Assembly: GCA_963693285.1 (NCBI GenBank)
Contig: OY848930.1
Location: 3,162,001-3,226,000, forward strand
DNA: 64,000 bases
DNA from: Xestospongia muta
Taxonomy: Eukaryota; Porifera; Demospongiae; Haplosclerida; Petrosiidae
Reading direction: 5' to 3'
Shown here: one piece after another, positions 1 through 11,676 of the stretch
Layout: each line of letters starts with the position of its first letter
Numbering within the stretch: the first letter of the stretch is position 1
Notes under the pieces: generated by a model
Database searches by the model: none
What the model was told of the DNA's origin: nothing
Seen by the model: the letters and a program-made list of their open reading frames with translations, nothing else
Program-made: the position numbers and the translations under genes

Positions 1-2124
1 GTCTATGTATTCACATAGTATGTATTTACAAGCTCCAAGGAGGATTGTGTGGAGACTTTCGATTGGTGTTGATCTGTCAAAACAATTGAGTCCAAATACA
101 ATAAATTGTCCATTGTTACTTGAAAAAATGTAATATAATTCAAACCATGGATTTGGAAACACTTTCATGCCGTGCTTAGTTCTTTCTTCTCACTTGCCTA
201 TAACAGTTTGACATTGTTTAATAAGTTCAATTTGTGATAAAGTAAGAACTTTAGAGTGGATGTCTCCAACTAAAGTAGGGTCACTAGTCTAAATACAGAT
301 GGAAATACAATGCAATGACACAGGAATTACTAACCATACATAAGTGACAAAGTTTGGTAGCTTTACTCCCTAGGTGATTAACAAGCTCTGATGCTCTGAC
401 ATTATCACATGCAGCACATGTTACAGGTGCAACAACTATGACATCTGCTTTGGAAAGAGCATTATACATTTGAATACCCTTTTCAAGTGATAAGAGGTTA
501 TCAACATTTGGTTACTCGTTTCAATTGCAGAGAATTGGTTTGAACAGGCAATAAAATGAATGTTCAAACTTCTGGGCCTCATATTTTGAAGACAGGCGAG
601 TGTCACACACCAAAGGTCAAATTTATTCCAGTTTTTAGACCTATTACCAGTGGTATCATTGGAATAAATTAGTAGTGGAGCCAGCACAACAGGGAGACCA
701 CAGTGTTTGAGAGGGTGATGATGTACATATTGTGCATATTCCTATAAAATTAGTTTAAAAAGTTATGTATGCAATGAACATGTCAAGTGTAGGAATATTG
801 TTACAGTGTAATAAGCATGATATCACTATGTGTGACAGTATTAATGCATAACCACAACTTGAGGACAGTCTTGGTTACTTACATACCTGTCTATTAAGAT
901 GTATCAATGAAGATTTTACCAAGTTTAGTTTCAATAGATGTTGTGGAGGATAGGATAGTCTAATTACTTGACTACTGTTTATTTCTACCTACTCAAAATT
1001 ATAAGGCTGTCATCAGGATACAACACACACTTTGGGATGTCTTCTCCACAATTGTTCAACTGAAAGATCAGTATCTGTTATTAAAAAACACTGCAATTCC
1101 CTTCCTAAAGTCATAAAGTCAGATATGTAATTGTGTATATCAATGTTTGTGACACTGTACCTTTGTGTTAGCTTGACAATCTTTCCCATTGTGTCACCAA
1201 GAATGTCATCATTAAAATAGAATGAAGTCATTTACAAAGATGCTGCCAACCTTGCTCTCAAACATTGGAGACTGAAGTCACCATACCATATCTGGACATG
1301 AAACATTTCACTGAAAAATGAGTAAATTAACAGAATATTAAAGAAAAGCTATTAGACTTACAAACTGTATGTTGTGGGATTAACAGGGAAACTCACAATT
1401 TTTGTGGCTGTAAGAGGTCCAGCAAAACAATTTTTAAAAATAGATGACAGTAGGTTTACTTGAAATGAATGTCCAGATTCAGATTTAAACAATAATATGT
1501 ACAAGTCGTGTTGTTACAAATTATGAAAATATCCAGCCTACTTGCTTTGGAGCTAACAAAACCTGACAAAGCAAATCTCTTGAGAGTGTCCAGATGTGGA
1601 GAAGATGGGTCCATTTTCTTGCACATAAAAAATACAAACTTGAGATTTGTTTCTCCCTATATAAAGAAGACATGAAAGAGGAAACTGGAGTATTTTGACT
1701 TAACCTACCATTGGTTTTGGAGAATGGATTAACATAAACAAAAGGGCATGCATTGCTGATGAAAAAGGAGAGTAATCCAGAGATTTAGAAGGATCCTCAT
1801 CTATATACTCCATGACATCTTCAAAGTCTAGCGAAATGATGGATGATAATCATGCATGGACAATACATGTAAATTACAAATTATGTTTATTTTCAATTGT
1901 ACCTAGTGACAAAGGTTCGTCAACAAACAGGTTGAGAGGATTATCTGAATAATTATTGTCGACACCTGAGTAATTTCCTGTAAACTCTATGTAAGTTATA
2001 TCAAACTTCAAAATGATATTACTGTAGGGTCTTTTTCACACTCACCATCAATCATTTGCAATTCATCATAGTGGTCTATGTCAGATATCTGATTACTTTC
2101 ATCTACATCCATTATTTCTGACAT
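1..2124 (-). pseudogene. Transposase-like gene, copy 1 (Plavaka/KDZ-like?), runs off the left edge
   Basis: Minus-strand gene starting at an ATG at 2124. The first four exons join in frame with GT-AG introns: 2046-2124, 1903-1986, 1709-1827 and 1542-1656. They give an acidic N-terminus, then patches such as YSPFSSAMHALLFML and GETNLKFVFFMCKK. Further downstream are the patches FVNDF, LAPLLIYSND and NHLGSKATKLCHLCM. This layout resembles the fungal and animal transposases grouped as Plavaka/KDZ; that family name is from memory and uncertain. Frame changes near 1210-1260 (a stop right after FVNDFILF) and between 470 and 690 suggest it is dead. A paralogous copy at 19.65-22.12 kb is clean at the 1210-1260 point. 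The 3' end lies outside the window. Confidence 0.55.
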
Positions 2125-2139
2125 ACACTATTTACGTTG

Positions 2140-4420
2140 ATGAGATGCACTATTAAGATATGGTGATTGTATTTTGATCTGAATAAAAATATAAGCCTAC
2201 AAAGGTCACAATGAAAACCTGCCATGGAAATAATAGAATGACCTGGTTGAGTACACTATAACACAGTACCTTCAAAAGAAGCCGTGATCACTGTAAGTAC
2301 AAATTTGTCACCTTAGGTTGATCTGTAACATGGGATTGTAAAAAATTAATAATTTGGGAGAATTAAATCATTGGAAGTTGATGTAAAACACTATTATTAA
2401 GGTAAACATAGGCTTTGTAAAAATTATACCGACAATATAAACTGTCAACAACCACAGACAATGACACTGTCAACTCAATAAAAGTTCTAAACCTCTTTGC
2501 ACATATAGATACACATAGAAAACAATTTTTAGTAAGCTTTCAAGAGATAGGATTGTCAGACAAAGATCTGCTGCTCTTCAACTCAAGTTGCTCAAAAATT
2601 AAAATTTAAAAAAGGCGCATTGTGTTAGGGATTACGTGACAACCACATGCTTGTGCTGGGAAAAATAAGCATGGTTATACGAACAGTTGGTTATATACAC
2701 AGTTGTCAGTCATGTCTTTATTACCTTAATATAAAAGTCTTTTTGTGACTCAACCAAAAGTAAATGAAAACTTCTGAAGTATTTATATATACCAATTATA
2801 GGGATGATAGTAAAACACCTAAAAGAAGGCCTAGTAGAAATGGCCATATTTTATAGACATCCCTACATATTAATTATGATATCAGGGGGATAGTGCTTTG
2901 TTGAAAAATTTGTATGAGGCAAACAGTCCCATAAGAAGTCTAAAGTAAAAACTGAGTAGTTAAATAGAAACTAATGATTTTAATGGAATGTACTTACAAT
3001 GCAGTAAAATATCGCTTTCTAATCTAAATATTACGTTCAAGTACTTTTGTGTGGCTACAATGTAAAGCGCTATTCCTGCTTTGTGTTTGTTTGATATGTT
3101 TTTATTGCTCTCCCTACTTTTAATGAATTTTTTAGAAATTTTTATTTACTTGTTTCTGTTATTTTTATTTGAATTATAAATTAATCATAAAGTATGTTCA
3201 CAAAAATGTTTTCTTTTATGTTTCAGGTTGAATGAGTGTCCTCAGAATATACTATACAACAGGGCATTGCTATAACTTTAATTTATAATGTCTAACACTA
3301 ACAAAAATATCTAACATGTATGTATCAGAAAGAATGAAATATGTATATATGTAAGAATACCTGTTTCTTGATTGCTAGAAAACAAAATGAATTTGACCTT
3401 AAAAAACAAGAACAAAGGTTACTGACAAAGAACACAAATAGTGTAGGCCTCATAATAGAATAGAATTTTGGCACTAAAATGTCTGTTAATGACCTCTGTT
3501 TTTCTCATAAACATAACTACAACTCATTTAAATGGTATTGTTTCTTTTATCAATAAAAAATGAAGTTAATTTTTGGTCAAAAATTAAGTCAATATTTTTG
3601 ACTGAACCAATGCCCCTTAGAACCAATAATTTTAAAATAAACAACACACTATAAATCACAAGTTTTATTGTTAAAACACTTGAAATAATTAAGACTTCTA
3701 AAGGTGAATACCTCATGTGAAAGTAATAATTTTTATAAGACTTCTACTTTTTCAGTTATCGTAAAAAGAAGAATAATAACATTGTGTCGTCTCTACAAAG
3801 ATACTACTACCATCTGCCTCATTGTGTCTTTGAATGTATTAGGTGGATAACAAATGTTTGTGCTTTTAGATAGCATGGAGTGCATGTGTCTGTCAAAGCC
3901 ACAATTCCTAAGATAACATCCTAGTCATCACTTCATAGTTTTGTATCTTTGTTTTATATAATTGGTATATGCGACTTTCAAGAACTCTGTTGAAGTTAGC
4001 AGCACATTCCTAAGGTGCCAAATGTCACTGGGGTTTGTTATGGCAGGAACACATACAAAATTGACACTGATTTACCAAGACCAAGACAACAGTGACAACC
4101 TCCATCATCTAAGTTAGGGAAGCTTTCCTATCCTTAGACAATGTGCTACAATAGCTATGATATTAGGTACCTCAAATGCCACTATTAAGCCCAGTCTCTC
4201 CTGGCTTCATTGAATCATAGATATTAGAGTAGTGTGATTGAAAATTAACAGTTATCACCTAATTAACATGCCTTCTCCTAGTTTGGAACATTAGGTATCC
4301 AAGCTATATGAATGTTAATTGCTCAGTTCAGAGTAAATTACAAATTATATTAAAATGTACAAAACTTAGTAGAATATTATAAATATTAATCATTGTTTTG
4401 TAACTTGTTTCTCAGGCTTT
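2140..4420. other. Intergenic, no recognisable gene
   Basis: AT-rich sequence with short open frames only (for example 3528-3716, minus). None shows a protein pattern, repeat or splice structure that I can support. Confidence 0.5.
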
Positions 4421-4429
4421 TTGACTTTT

Positions 4430-6190
4430 GAATTTGATTTTTTGTAGTTTGTTTATATTTTCCATCCACTTGGAAGCAAAACAAAAGCTTCTTACTGTAA
4501 TGTGTAATGAAATTATACTATCAAAAAGTGTTGTGGCCATGTCATTCTCAACATTATTTATTGTAAATGAGCAGTTCCACCAAAATAGTACTTATTCATT
4601 GTTTGTAATTGAATTTTTTGCTCTGTCAACAAAGCCACATTTTAGCTCATCCTTAATAGCCATTTTAATCACTACTTTGACAGAATAAAAGAAATGGTAG
4701 AAATCTATCATCATCTATATGTATACATTGCAGTGGAATAACCCTCCTCTATCAAACAAATCAGTCCACTCTTGCTATAAAAAGCAATACCTCAAAATGG
4801 AATTGGTGATGTAAAAGGCATATATAGTAAAGATAAGTATTCCAATAAGAGTCAGGAAGTTTTCCCAAAGTGGGTAACGTTGTGTCAATAAGATAATATT
4901 ATATATACCTACCCACATTTTTCTCTGTCTAAAGATGATGATGGTGACTTCTCTATGGAAGTAGAGATGTTCTTAAAAAACTCATATGAAAATGATGTAA
5001 AACAGTCGATGTTGTCTTGCATAATTGTCCAGCTCAATAACCCTCAAACCAACTGCTTGACATGTTTGAACTTCAGTTGTCTGTATGCTAAATCAATGAT
5101 CTAAGAATGACTTTTCTATTGTTTGTGCTGTCATCTAATTTCTGTAAGCAATACATAAATAAAGCCATCATGATTAATTGTAAAAAACTAACTGTGGTGA
5201 TTGTACATCATAAACATTCTGAAGCATTGATGAAAATGACACTCAGGAGGAGAGAGCCTGTTGATGTCTAATTAATTTACAATAATTTTTTTAGAATGAA
5301 GTACATTACACACCTTTCTTGGTTTTGCTATTTAGTGTCTTTGGTGGAGGTACTTTCCTCTCATCCTTATCCTCATATACAGAATTAGAGTTTATTCCCC
5401 TAGTATTTCCTTTGATGACTTCAACATTGATGGAACTAAGGGCTTCATTGTTCTTTAGAGCTTGGCTAACACTGGGATTTTCATTGTCTCTCCTTCTTTA
5501 CCTTTTCTCACAAAATACTTCTCAAGCAGATCTTGACAGAGACGCTCCCTGAAAAACACTTATCCCTGTGTGACTAAATATATAGGTCACTAGGTCTGCA
5601 AATGAGTGCACTATATAGAAGAATTTCATGAGCAAGCACATAAATTTAGGGCTTGAGCTCACCAGTTATCTTTATATTAAGGAGTGTCTCCTTACTCAGT
5701 AACATATTAGCTTGTTCTTGTTTAGAAGAATGACATAGTTTAAGCTCCTCAATATTTTGAGTCAGAAGTCACCTACATAGTTGTAAGGCATTTTGAAAGG
5801 CTTTAGAGACTTGATGGAACTTGAAAAGTTTAAAACATTTAACACATCAAAAACTTATCAAATATTTTTACAAACAGTGATGTTTCTCTACATTCATCAC
5901 CAAAAAAGTGAAGGTCTTTAGCAACAGACTCACTTAAAGCCTGTGCATAAATGTCTAGTTAATGTTACATATCATAAACAGTCTTACTTGGGCAGCAAGA
6001 TCTACTCTCATATTAGAATGGTGAATCAAGTGGATATGTTCATACTTGAGTTTATGTTGAGTTGACAATCCACCAGATTCAGTGTTTCTTTGATAGAGGT
6101 GAGATAAAAGTTGCCAGGATATAGGTTGACCATTTTTCTGTTGAACAAGGAAGTTTATTTAACATTACATATGGATGTAGTATATACACT
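4430..6190 (-). pseudogene. P-element/THAP9-like transposase relic
   Basis: Read on the minus strand, several patches belong to the P-element/THAP9-type transposase. An exon-like stretch at about 5988-6138 reads NGQPISWQLLSHLYQ and ends MRVDLAAQ before a GT donor. The next stretch, at about 5860-5945, reads ALSESVAKDLHFFGDEC. The C-terminal signature QERLCQDLLEKYF, with mixed-frame NENPSV, lies at about 5440-5555. A further helical patch near 4450-4560 (IISLHITVRSFCFASKW) is like the tails of such transposases. Frames are broken by shifts and stops, so this is a fossil. The THAP DNA-binding end is not recognisable here. The class is fairly sure; exon limits are not. Confidence 0.5.
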
Positions 6191-6213
6191 TACACAGAAG
6201 ATTTCTTTTTGGA

Positions 6214-6483
6214 TTGGCCAAACAGTTACAACTAGTTTTAAGGAGATGTGGTGTATCTGAAATGAACATATACGAATCCCTTAAACAAGGATGCTACTAC
6301 TCTAGTAGCTATGGTCAAATTAAAATATATCTTCAATCAACAATACTACAACAGAGACTTGACAAGTTAGCTCTTTTGTACATAGAGAGCGACATCTTTC
6401 TCTCTCGTTTATGGGACAACTTAGATCACTTAGTCGTAGAATTTGCCGAAAGTCATGGAAACTCAAAAATCTTCTTAGCCTAA
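6214..6483 (+). pseudogene. hAT (ZMYM1-like) transposase C-terminal fragment
   Basis: An 89-codon open frame without a proper ATG at its beginning, ending TAA at 6481-6483. Its end (RLDKLALLYIESDI, then LDHLVVEFAESHGNSKIF) matches the hAT dimerisation tail of ZMYM1/TTF-type transposases, which normally ends with an (E)RL..LALLSIE..I pattern. Nothing upstream continues it on the plus strand, and the P-element-like relic next to it runs the other way. It is therefore an isolated fragment. Confidence 0.45.
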
Positions 6484-6594
6484 CCATATTAGTTAATACA
6501 GTTATAACATAATATTTAATGAAGTTAATAAGCTAGTTGATTAACCACAGTTAATAAAAAAATTGAATATTAAGGTTTAATACTAAACACTTAA

Positions 6595-7744
6595 TAACTC
6601 TGCCCAGTTACTCATATAATCTTGTATACGTCTGTCTTTATGAAATAATCACACGTAAGTCATCTCTCTCTTCTTTGTAATCTAAAGACAATATGTGTAT
6701 AAACAACAAAAAATATATAATAGAACAATAGCATTACAGGCATATTACGATTTAATTGTTCATCTTTGTACTTATATTTACTTAGCAATGGATCCCAAAT
6801 CATTTCTATAATCAACATACCATCAATGAGAAACTAGAGAATGTGATATGCATAGTATATACCTCACACACACAGTAGTAATGAAGTTTATGTTACATAA
6901 ACTGACTAATTTATACTACCTTTATTCCTGTATTTTTCACATCAATGTAATCATCAAAACAAACACAGCAAACAACCTGATTACTCACTATATACTCACT
7001 ATATAATTTGTTGTTTTGTAATATAACAACAAATGATCTAGTTAGTAATTGATATGAATACTAGATTCCATTATAATCCATCAATGTAATTATACAAGCT
7101 ACAAATTAGTTCCTAAAATAACTAAATATTTTTTGAAGTGAATCAACAGACTACAGTTAAAAAGTAGATCCTTAATTAAATTAAATAGTTATAATATATT
7201 GGTGTATTTATTTTGTCTGTGCTATTATATTTTGTAGGGACGCTAGATTAAAGACTATACACTAGTCTATGGTACGTATGAAATATTAACTTTACTCAAA
7301 ATAATCTCATATATATATACATATATCGTTACATGCTCTTCATATTGTCATTAATGTAAGTAGTTACAAGTCATCTATTATCAACATGATTAATACATAT
7401 AATAATAATATCTGTATAACTGTGTGTTAATTTCAGTACTATGTCTTTACATCTTAACATTATTACTAACAGGTTGTTGTCATATATTGCAGATGTATAC
7501 TGATAACTTAAATAGAACATAACAATAAATCTAATCATAGTAACATCTGTATAAGTCCTAAATATATGTGTTTTTATTCCAATATGTCAATTTAACTATA
7601 TCTCTACATGTTTACCTGATAAGTCAGTGCATAGCTATAGATTATGGATCACTTAGTTAATTTATAGCTACTACAACAAAGATTATAGACTACACACTAG
7701 TCTATGTTACGTATAAAATATTAGACTTAACTTGAAAGAGTCCT
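6595..7744 (+). repeat. 5' flank of receptor-gene copy C (segmental duplication)
   Basis: This stretch aligns by eye, as a reverse complement, with 31.04-32.66 kb upstream of receptor A. In part (6815-6960, and 7246 onward) it also matches 43.85-45.06 kb upstream of receptor B. It contains two copies (about 7246-7298 and 7679-7730) of a recurring motif around actatacactagtctatg. It also holds one copy of a roughly 190-bp unit that is tandem upstream of A and B. No coding sequence seen. Confidence 0.7.
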
Positions 7745-9405
7745 ATGTGTGTGTATATATCTTACATGTTGTTTATACTTGTTATTGCATTATTAACTTT
7801 CATTAAACCACTTTCTACTCATATTGTCCAAATTAATACAAGTAATCAACTTTGGTTCTGGTTATGTAGTCATAATATATCACTGCAAAATAACTTGACA
7901 CTTCATTTGACACAAAGTAACTACATACTTCATAACATTACCTTCTGTCTTATTGAAAATGTTAGTAATGTTACATTAAAAGGAGTGAGATCTGATGGAA
8001 AATCATCAATTAAATGTCAATTACAACATGACTCAACTACTTGTTTTGGCTTTGTCAATATATCCAGAGTTACTTTAGAAAACTTGGCTAGATTTTCAAG
8101 TCAAAGTACACTAATTAGTTATAGTTTAGGTAACGGTGGAACAGTATCAGGAAATATAATTAGTGATATTTTATAATGGTATGGTTAACTCTCAACTGTC
8201 ACTGACAGATACTGATATATTTTAATGGATATCTTCTTCCTTCAACTAATCAAATTGGTGGTGCATGTCTTACTATTATTTCAACTTTGTGTCAAACAAG
8301 TTCTTTTAGTAGTACAAAAGAATTGGCAGTTTGGACACCAATTTCTTTAAACAATGTCCATATAGTTGCTTGTTGGTCTGAAACTAGTACGGCAACAGAG
8401 TTTACTTATGTCAAATATGGAGGAGGACTCTATATCAATAATATTTTTGAATTTTGTGGAGCTAAATCAATTGTCTTACTACTTAAAAGAGTGCAATACA
8501 GAAAAAACAATGCTTACAAATCTGGATCTTGTCTTTATGCTTTTATAACAAACTCTGTTTTAAGAGACAGCAATATATCTACAATAATAGATGTTGAAAT
8601 TTGATCAAACCATCAAGGTCCTGCTAGTTACACACTCATTCTACTGTTGCAGGTATAAAATTATTTAATTGGAACAATGTTACATTTAGAGGCAACAGCC
8701 ATTTTACTGAAAACAGATCTCCAATGATTGCAGCATATAAGAGCAATATAAACATGACAGGACAACTATTGTTTAGTGAAAATACAGGTATCATGGAAGC
8801 TGCCATACAACTATTTTCCTCATACCTTATTCTTCATGAACCACTGATTGCTATATTCCTTAACAATAGTGCTTTATTATATGGTGGAGCTATATATGCT
8901 GATAATGTAGTGATCCCTGGTCATCATAGATGTGTAATACAAATTAACACTAACAAAACAGACCTACACAATATAGACATCATATTGTAATTTAAAGGGA
9001 ACATAGCAGGACTTGCAGGATACAACATTTATGCTACTTTTCTTTACAACTGTTCCTTTCTTTATCTACAACATGATAAGTTTGAATTAGTCCACTTTGA
9101 CATAAAATCAATTGCACATTTTGATATACCAAACTCTGTCAATATTGGACTGGAACCAATGTCTTCTCAACCAGTCAAAATATGCTCTTGTCATCTCAAC
9201 AACAATACATATAAAGTGGTCAAACATTCACTCATTTATGTGCTATTCTTAATATTATTACCACATATGCTGGTGTGACTGTTACAATCTCATTGTGTGC
9301 TGTTGATGATTCTGGTACCATTGTTTACTCTCCTGCTGTTCTTTCTATCACAAATTATCACCATAAACAAATAAGTTATCAAAAAATGTATTGTATTTAA
9401 AACAA
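7745..9405 (+). pseudogene. Broken copy C of beta-helix multi-membrane protein
   Basis: Close relative of the intact genes at 26901-30644 and 45754-49503, covering roughly residues 10-720 of copy B. The first ATG of the family is absent. An in-frame gap of 477 bp (about 159 codons) joins VTLENL directly to ARFSSQST near 8086. Later come a frameshift near 8165, an in-frame TGA at 8602, a frame change near 8650, a TAA near 8988, and small indels at 9230 and 9370. Homology stops near 9400, where a transposon relic begins; the Cys-rich linker and membrane domain are missing. It keeps the signal-peptide-like start and many N-x-S/T sites. Clearly dead. Confidence 0.88.
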
Positions 9406-9429
9406 ACATATAGAATCCTTTGTAGAATG

Positions 9430-11035
9430 GTGTTAGTATGGAGTACTTTTGCTTCAGAAGCTATATCACTTCTTCTAAGTGAATCCGCATGACAACTTGT
9501 GACTCCAATCAAAATCTACTTTTTCAAGTTGCTTTTAATTTTGTCCAAGTACATTCCTACATGATCTTGGCAACGGCTAACACAACATCACCTTTCAAAA
9601 GAAATACAGATCAAATTCCACTTTATTTTACAATAACTGTTACATACCTGGTAGAAGGTAATTCACAAGAGAGAATTGTTCCACTATTTCTTCATCTGAA
9701 ATTCTTCCTCCTGCACACTTGGATACATATGATATTATTCCCTGTGGAGTAATTCTAATCAAAAATTTCACTGTTGAGTGATGTTTATAATTGCTACACA
9801 ACTGTGCTCTTGTAAAAAGATCAGTGGGTCTTTCAACAAAAACTTCTGTGCAGTCAATGATTACACCACACTTCTTGAAAACTTTTCGGAAAGATATAGG
9901 CATGGTTAATTGTAAGACGACACGGTCAGGCCACTGAATGAGTCGTTTTATTCTTATGTACAGGATGTCAAAGACTGTGTAAATTGCCTAGAAACTGTTG
10001 CCTTATTTTAATCGAATCTATACAGATTCTCTTCAAATAAAAGATTTAAGCGCACTTTCATGAGAAACATCGTAAGTGTTGAACTTGGATAGTTTCTGCC
10101 CACACGGAAGACCAGATTCCACCAACTGAAAAAGTTCCTTCACAACAATCCAATCAGCAATATATATATACAGTCAGATATATAGTAAAAGAAATTTCAT
10201 TAAAAAATTAAAATGATAATTAACCTGTAGTATGTATTATAACTTCAGCACATTGGGGTTGCTTCTAAGTAACTCATGGTCATCCAGCTTCTTCAATTGT
10301 GCCTGGGTGGTTTCAAGTTTTCAACTTTTTATTTTGCTGCTGAAAGGACAGTCTCAAGATCCCTTTTTTGCCAATGCTGCTTTAAGCTCATTTAGATCTG
10401 CCAATGTTAAGTCTGTTTGACATCTGACAAACACAAGGCTAGAATCTCCTGGTTATTGATCATTCCTTGGTTCTTTATTCATACCATCATCTTGCAGTAC
10501 ACAATCAACTTCTTCCCTCACACTTTGTTTTCCCTCTACATGAGATATTAGGCATGCATATTGGCTTCTGGTAGTAATACTAGAACTACTATAGGAGCCG
10601 TGATATCCCAGATTCAAGAATGGTGCTCAGTCAGGGTTATTCTGTTTGTAGTACGGTGCAGGCTTTCCTAAATGAAGCACATCCATCACAAGCTGTCATG
10701 ACAAGTCATGCTTAGGTAATTAATTACCTGACACAAAATGATCAGAACATACCCTTTCATGTTTTGATGGGTGCCAGGCTTTGCGATTAATTCTGAATAG
10801 CCACTAATTATACCTAAAACAATAAAGATGCCATGAGGGATGTGCATATACATATCATAGGCACTTTAGGCTGGAATCAAGCATGCTGGCACTATACCTT
10901 TTCTGTATAAGCTTCTCAACGTCTTCTGCTTGGTTTTTTAACACTTTAGGAATTCTGTAAAAACTTTTTGCTGATCCTTTTAAGGCTTTGTTACTGTACA
11001 TCCAACCACACAACATGATACCACCATTTTAGCTG
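9430..11035 (-). pseudogene. THAP + DDE (ISL2EU-like) transposase relic
   Basis: On the minus strand a THAP-like zinc finger begins near 11020 (MLCGW, then KSFYRIPKVLKN) and resumes after an intron-like gap at about 10730-10800 (WHPSKHERVCSDHFVSG). A helical linker follows at about 10260-10420 (LTLADLNELKAALAKK). The DDE part is at about 9640-10130: LTMFLMKVRLNLLFEENLYRF, IQWPDRVVLQLTMP, then CGVIIDCTEVFVERP and SNYKHHSTVKFLI. A likely intron at about 9600-9650 precedes GDVVLAVAK. This order (THAP, coiled linker, DDE_Tnp_4) is that of ISL2EU-type transposases. Stops and shifts show decay. It sits exactly where receptor copy C ends, so it probably disrupted it. Confidence 0.65.
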
Positions 11036-11676
11036 CAGTAATATTTTTTGCCAACCAATAGGATGCTCCGCCTCTCGTTGATTATTTCTGCCCTATTGCA
11101 CATAAGGTGTTCCCTTGTTGTACTGTTTGCTGTTGTTGATGCGCATTGTTTAGGATATACTAGTATATTAACTCAGTTTCTGCTTCTAGGTTGTTCCAAG
11201 TTTGTGGTTCTTTGAGGAACAAGCACATGATCCAAAATTATATTGTATAGCCTGACACAATTCTACTTTGGACTACATTTTGCATGAAAATATAAGAAAC
11301 AGCTCATACGCATATGCACATAAATAATTTACAATTTTATTTATTCCCTCCTACTCACCTGGATAACTAGATGTCCTCAGCTACTTCATATAACTATGGA
11401 TGTCACTTGAATCGTATATGATAATACCAACTAGATTTAAGACAATGGACTTAAATTGAGACAGACTAGCAGCCACAATTTCAAACATAGCTAAGAACGA
11501 GATGGTATAGAAATCACGTGACAACCTCATATATATGAATATAATTATATATATACGTGCTTATGTATACACATAGTTTGACCTCTATATATGTGCACGT
11601 GCATTACACTTAATTTTTGCACATCAGTATCCTATATATAGCGGTTGCAAAAGTAGCCACAAGTCAGAAAAAGGTT

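Noticed and set aside
4428..4688. Plus-strand hydrophobic 86-codon frame
   Set aside because: The opposite strand carries transposase-like helical patches, so this is antisense noise.
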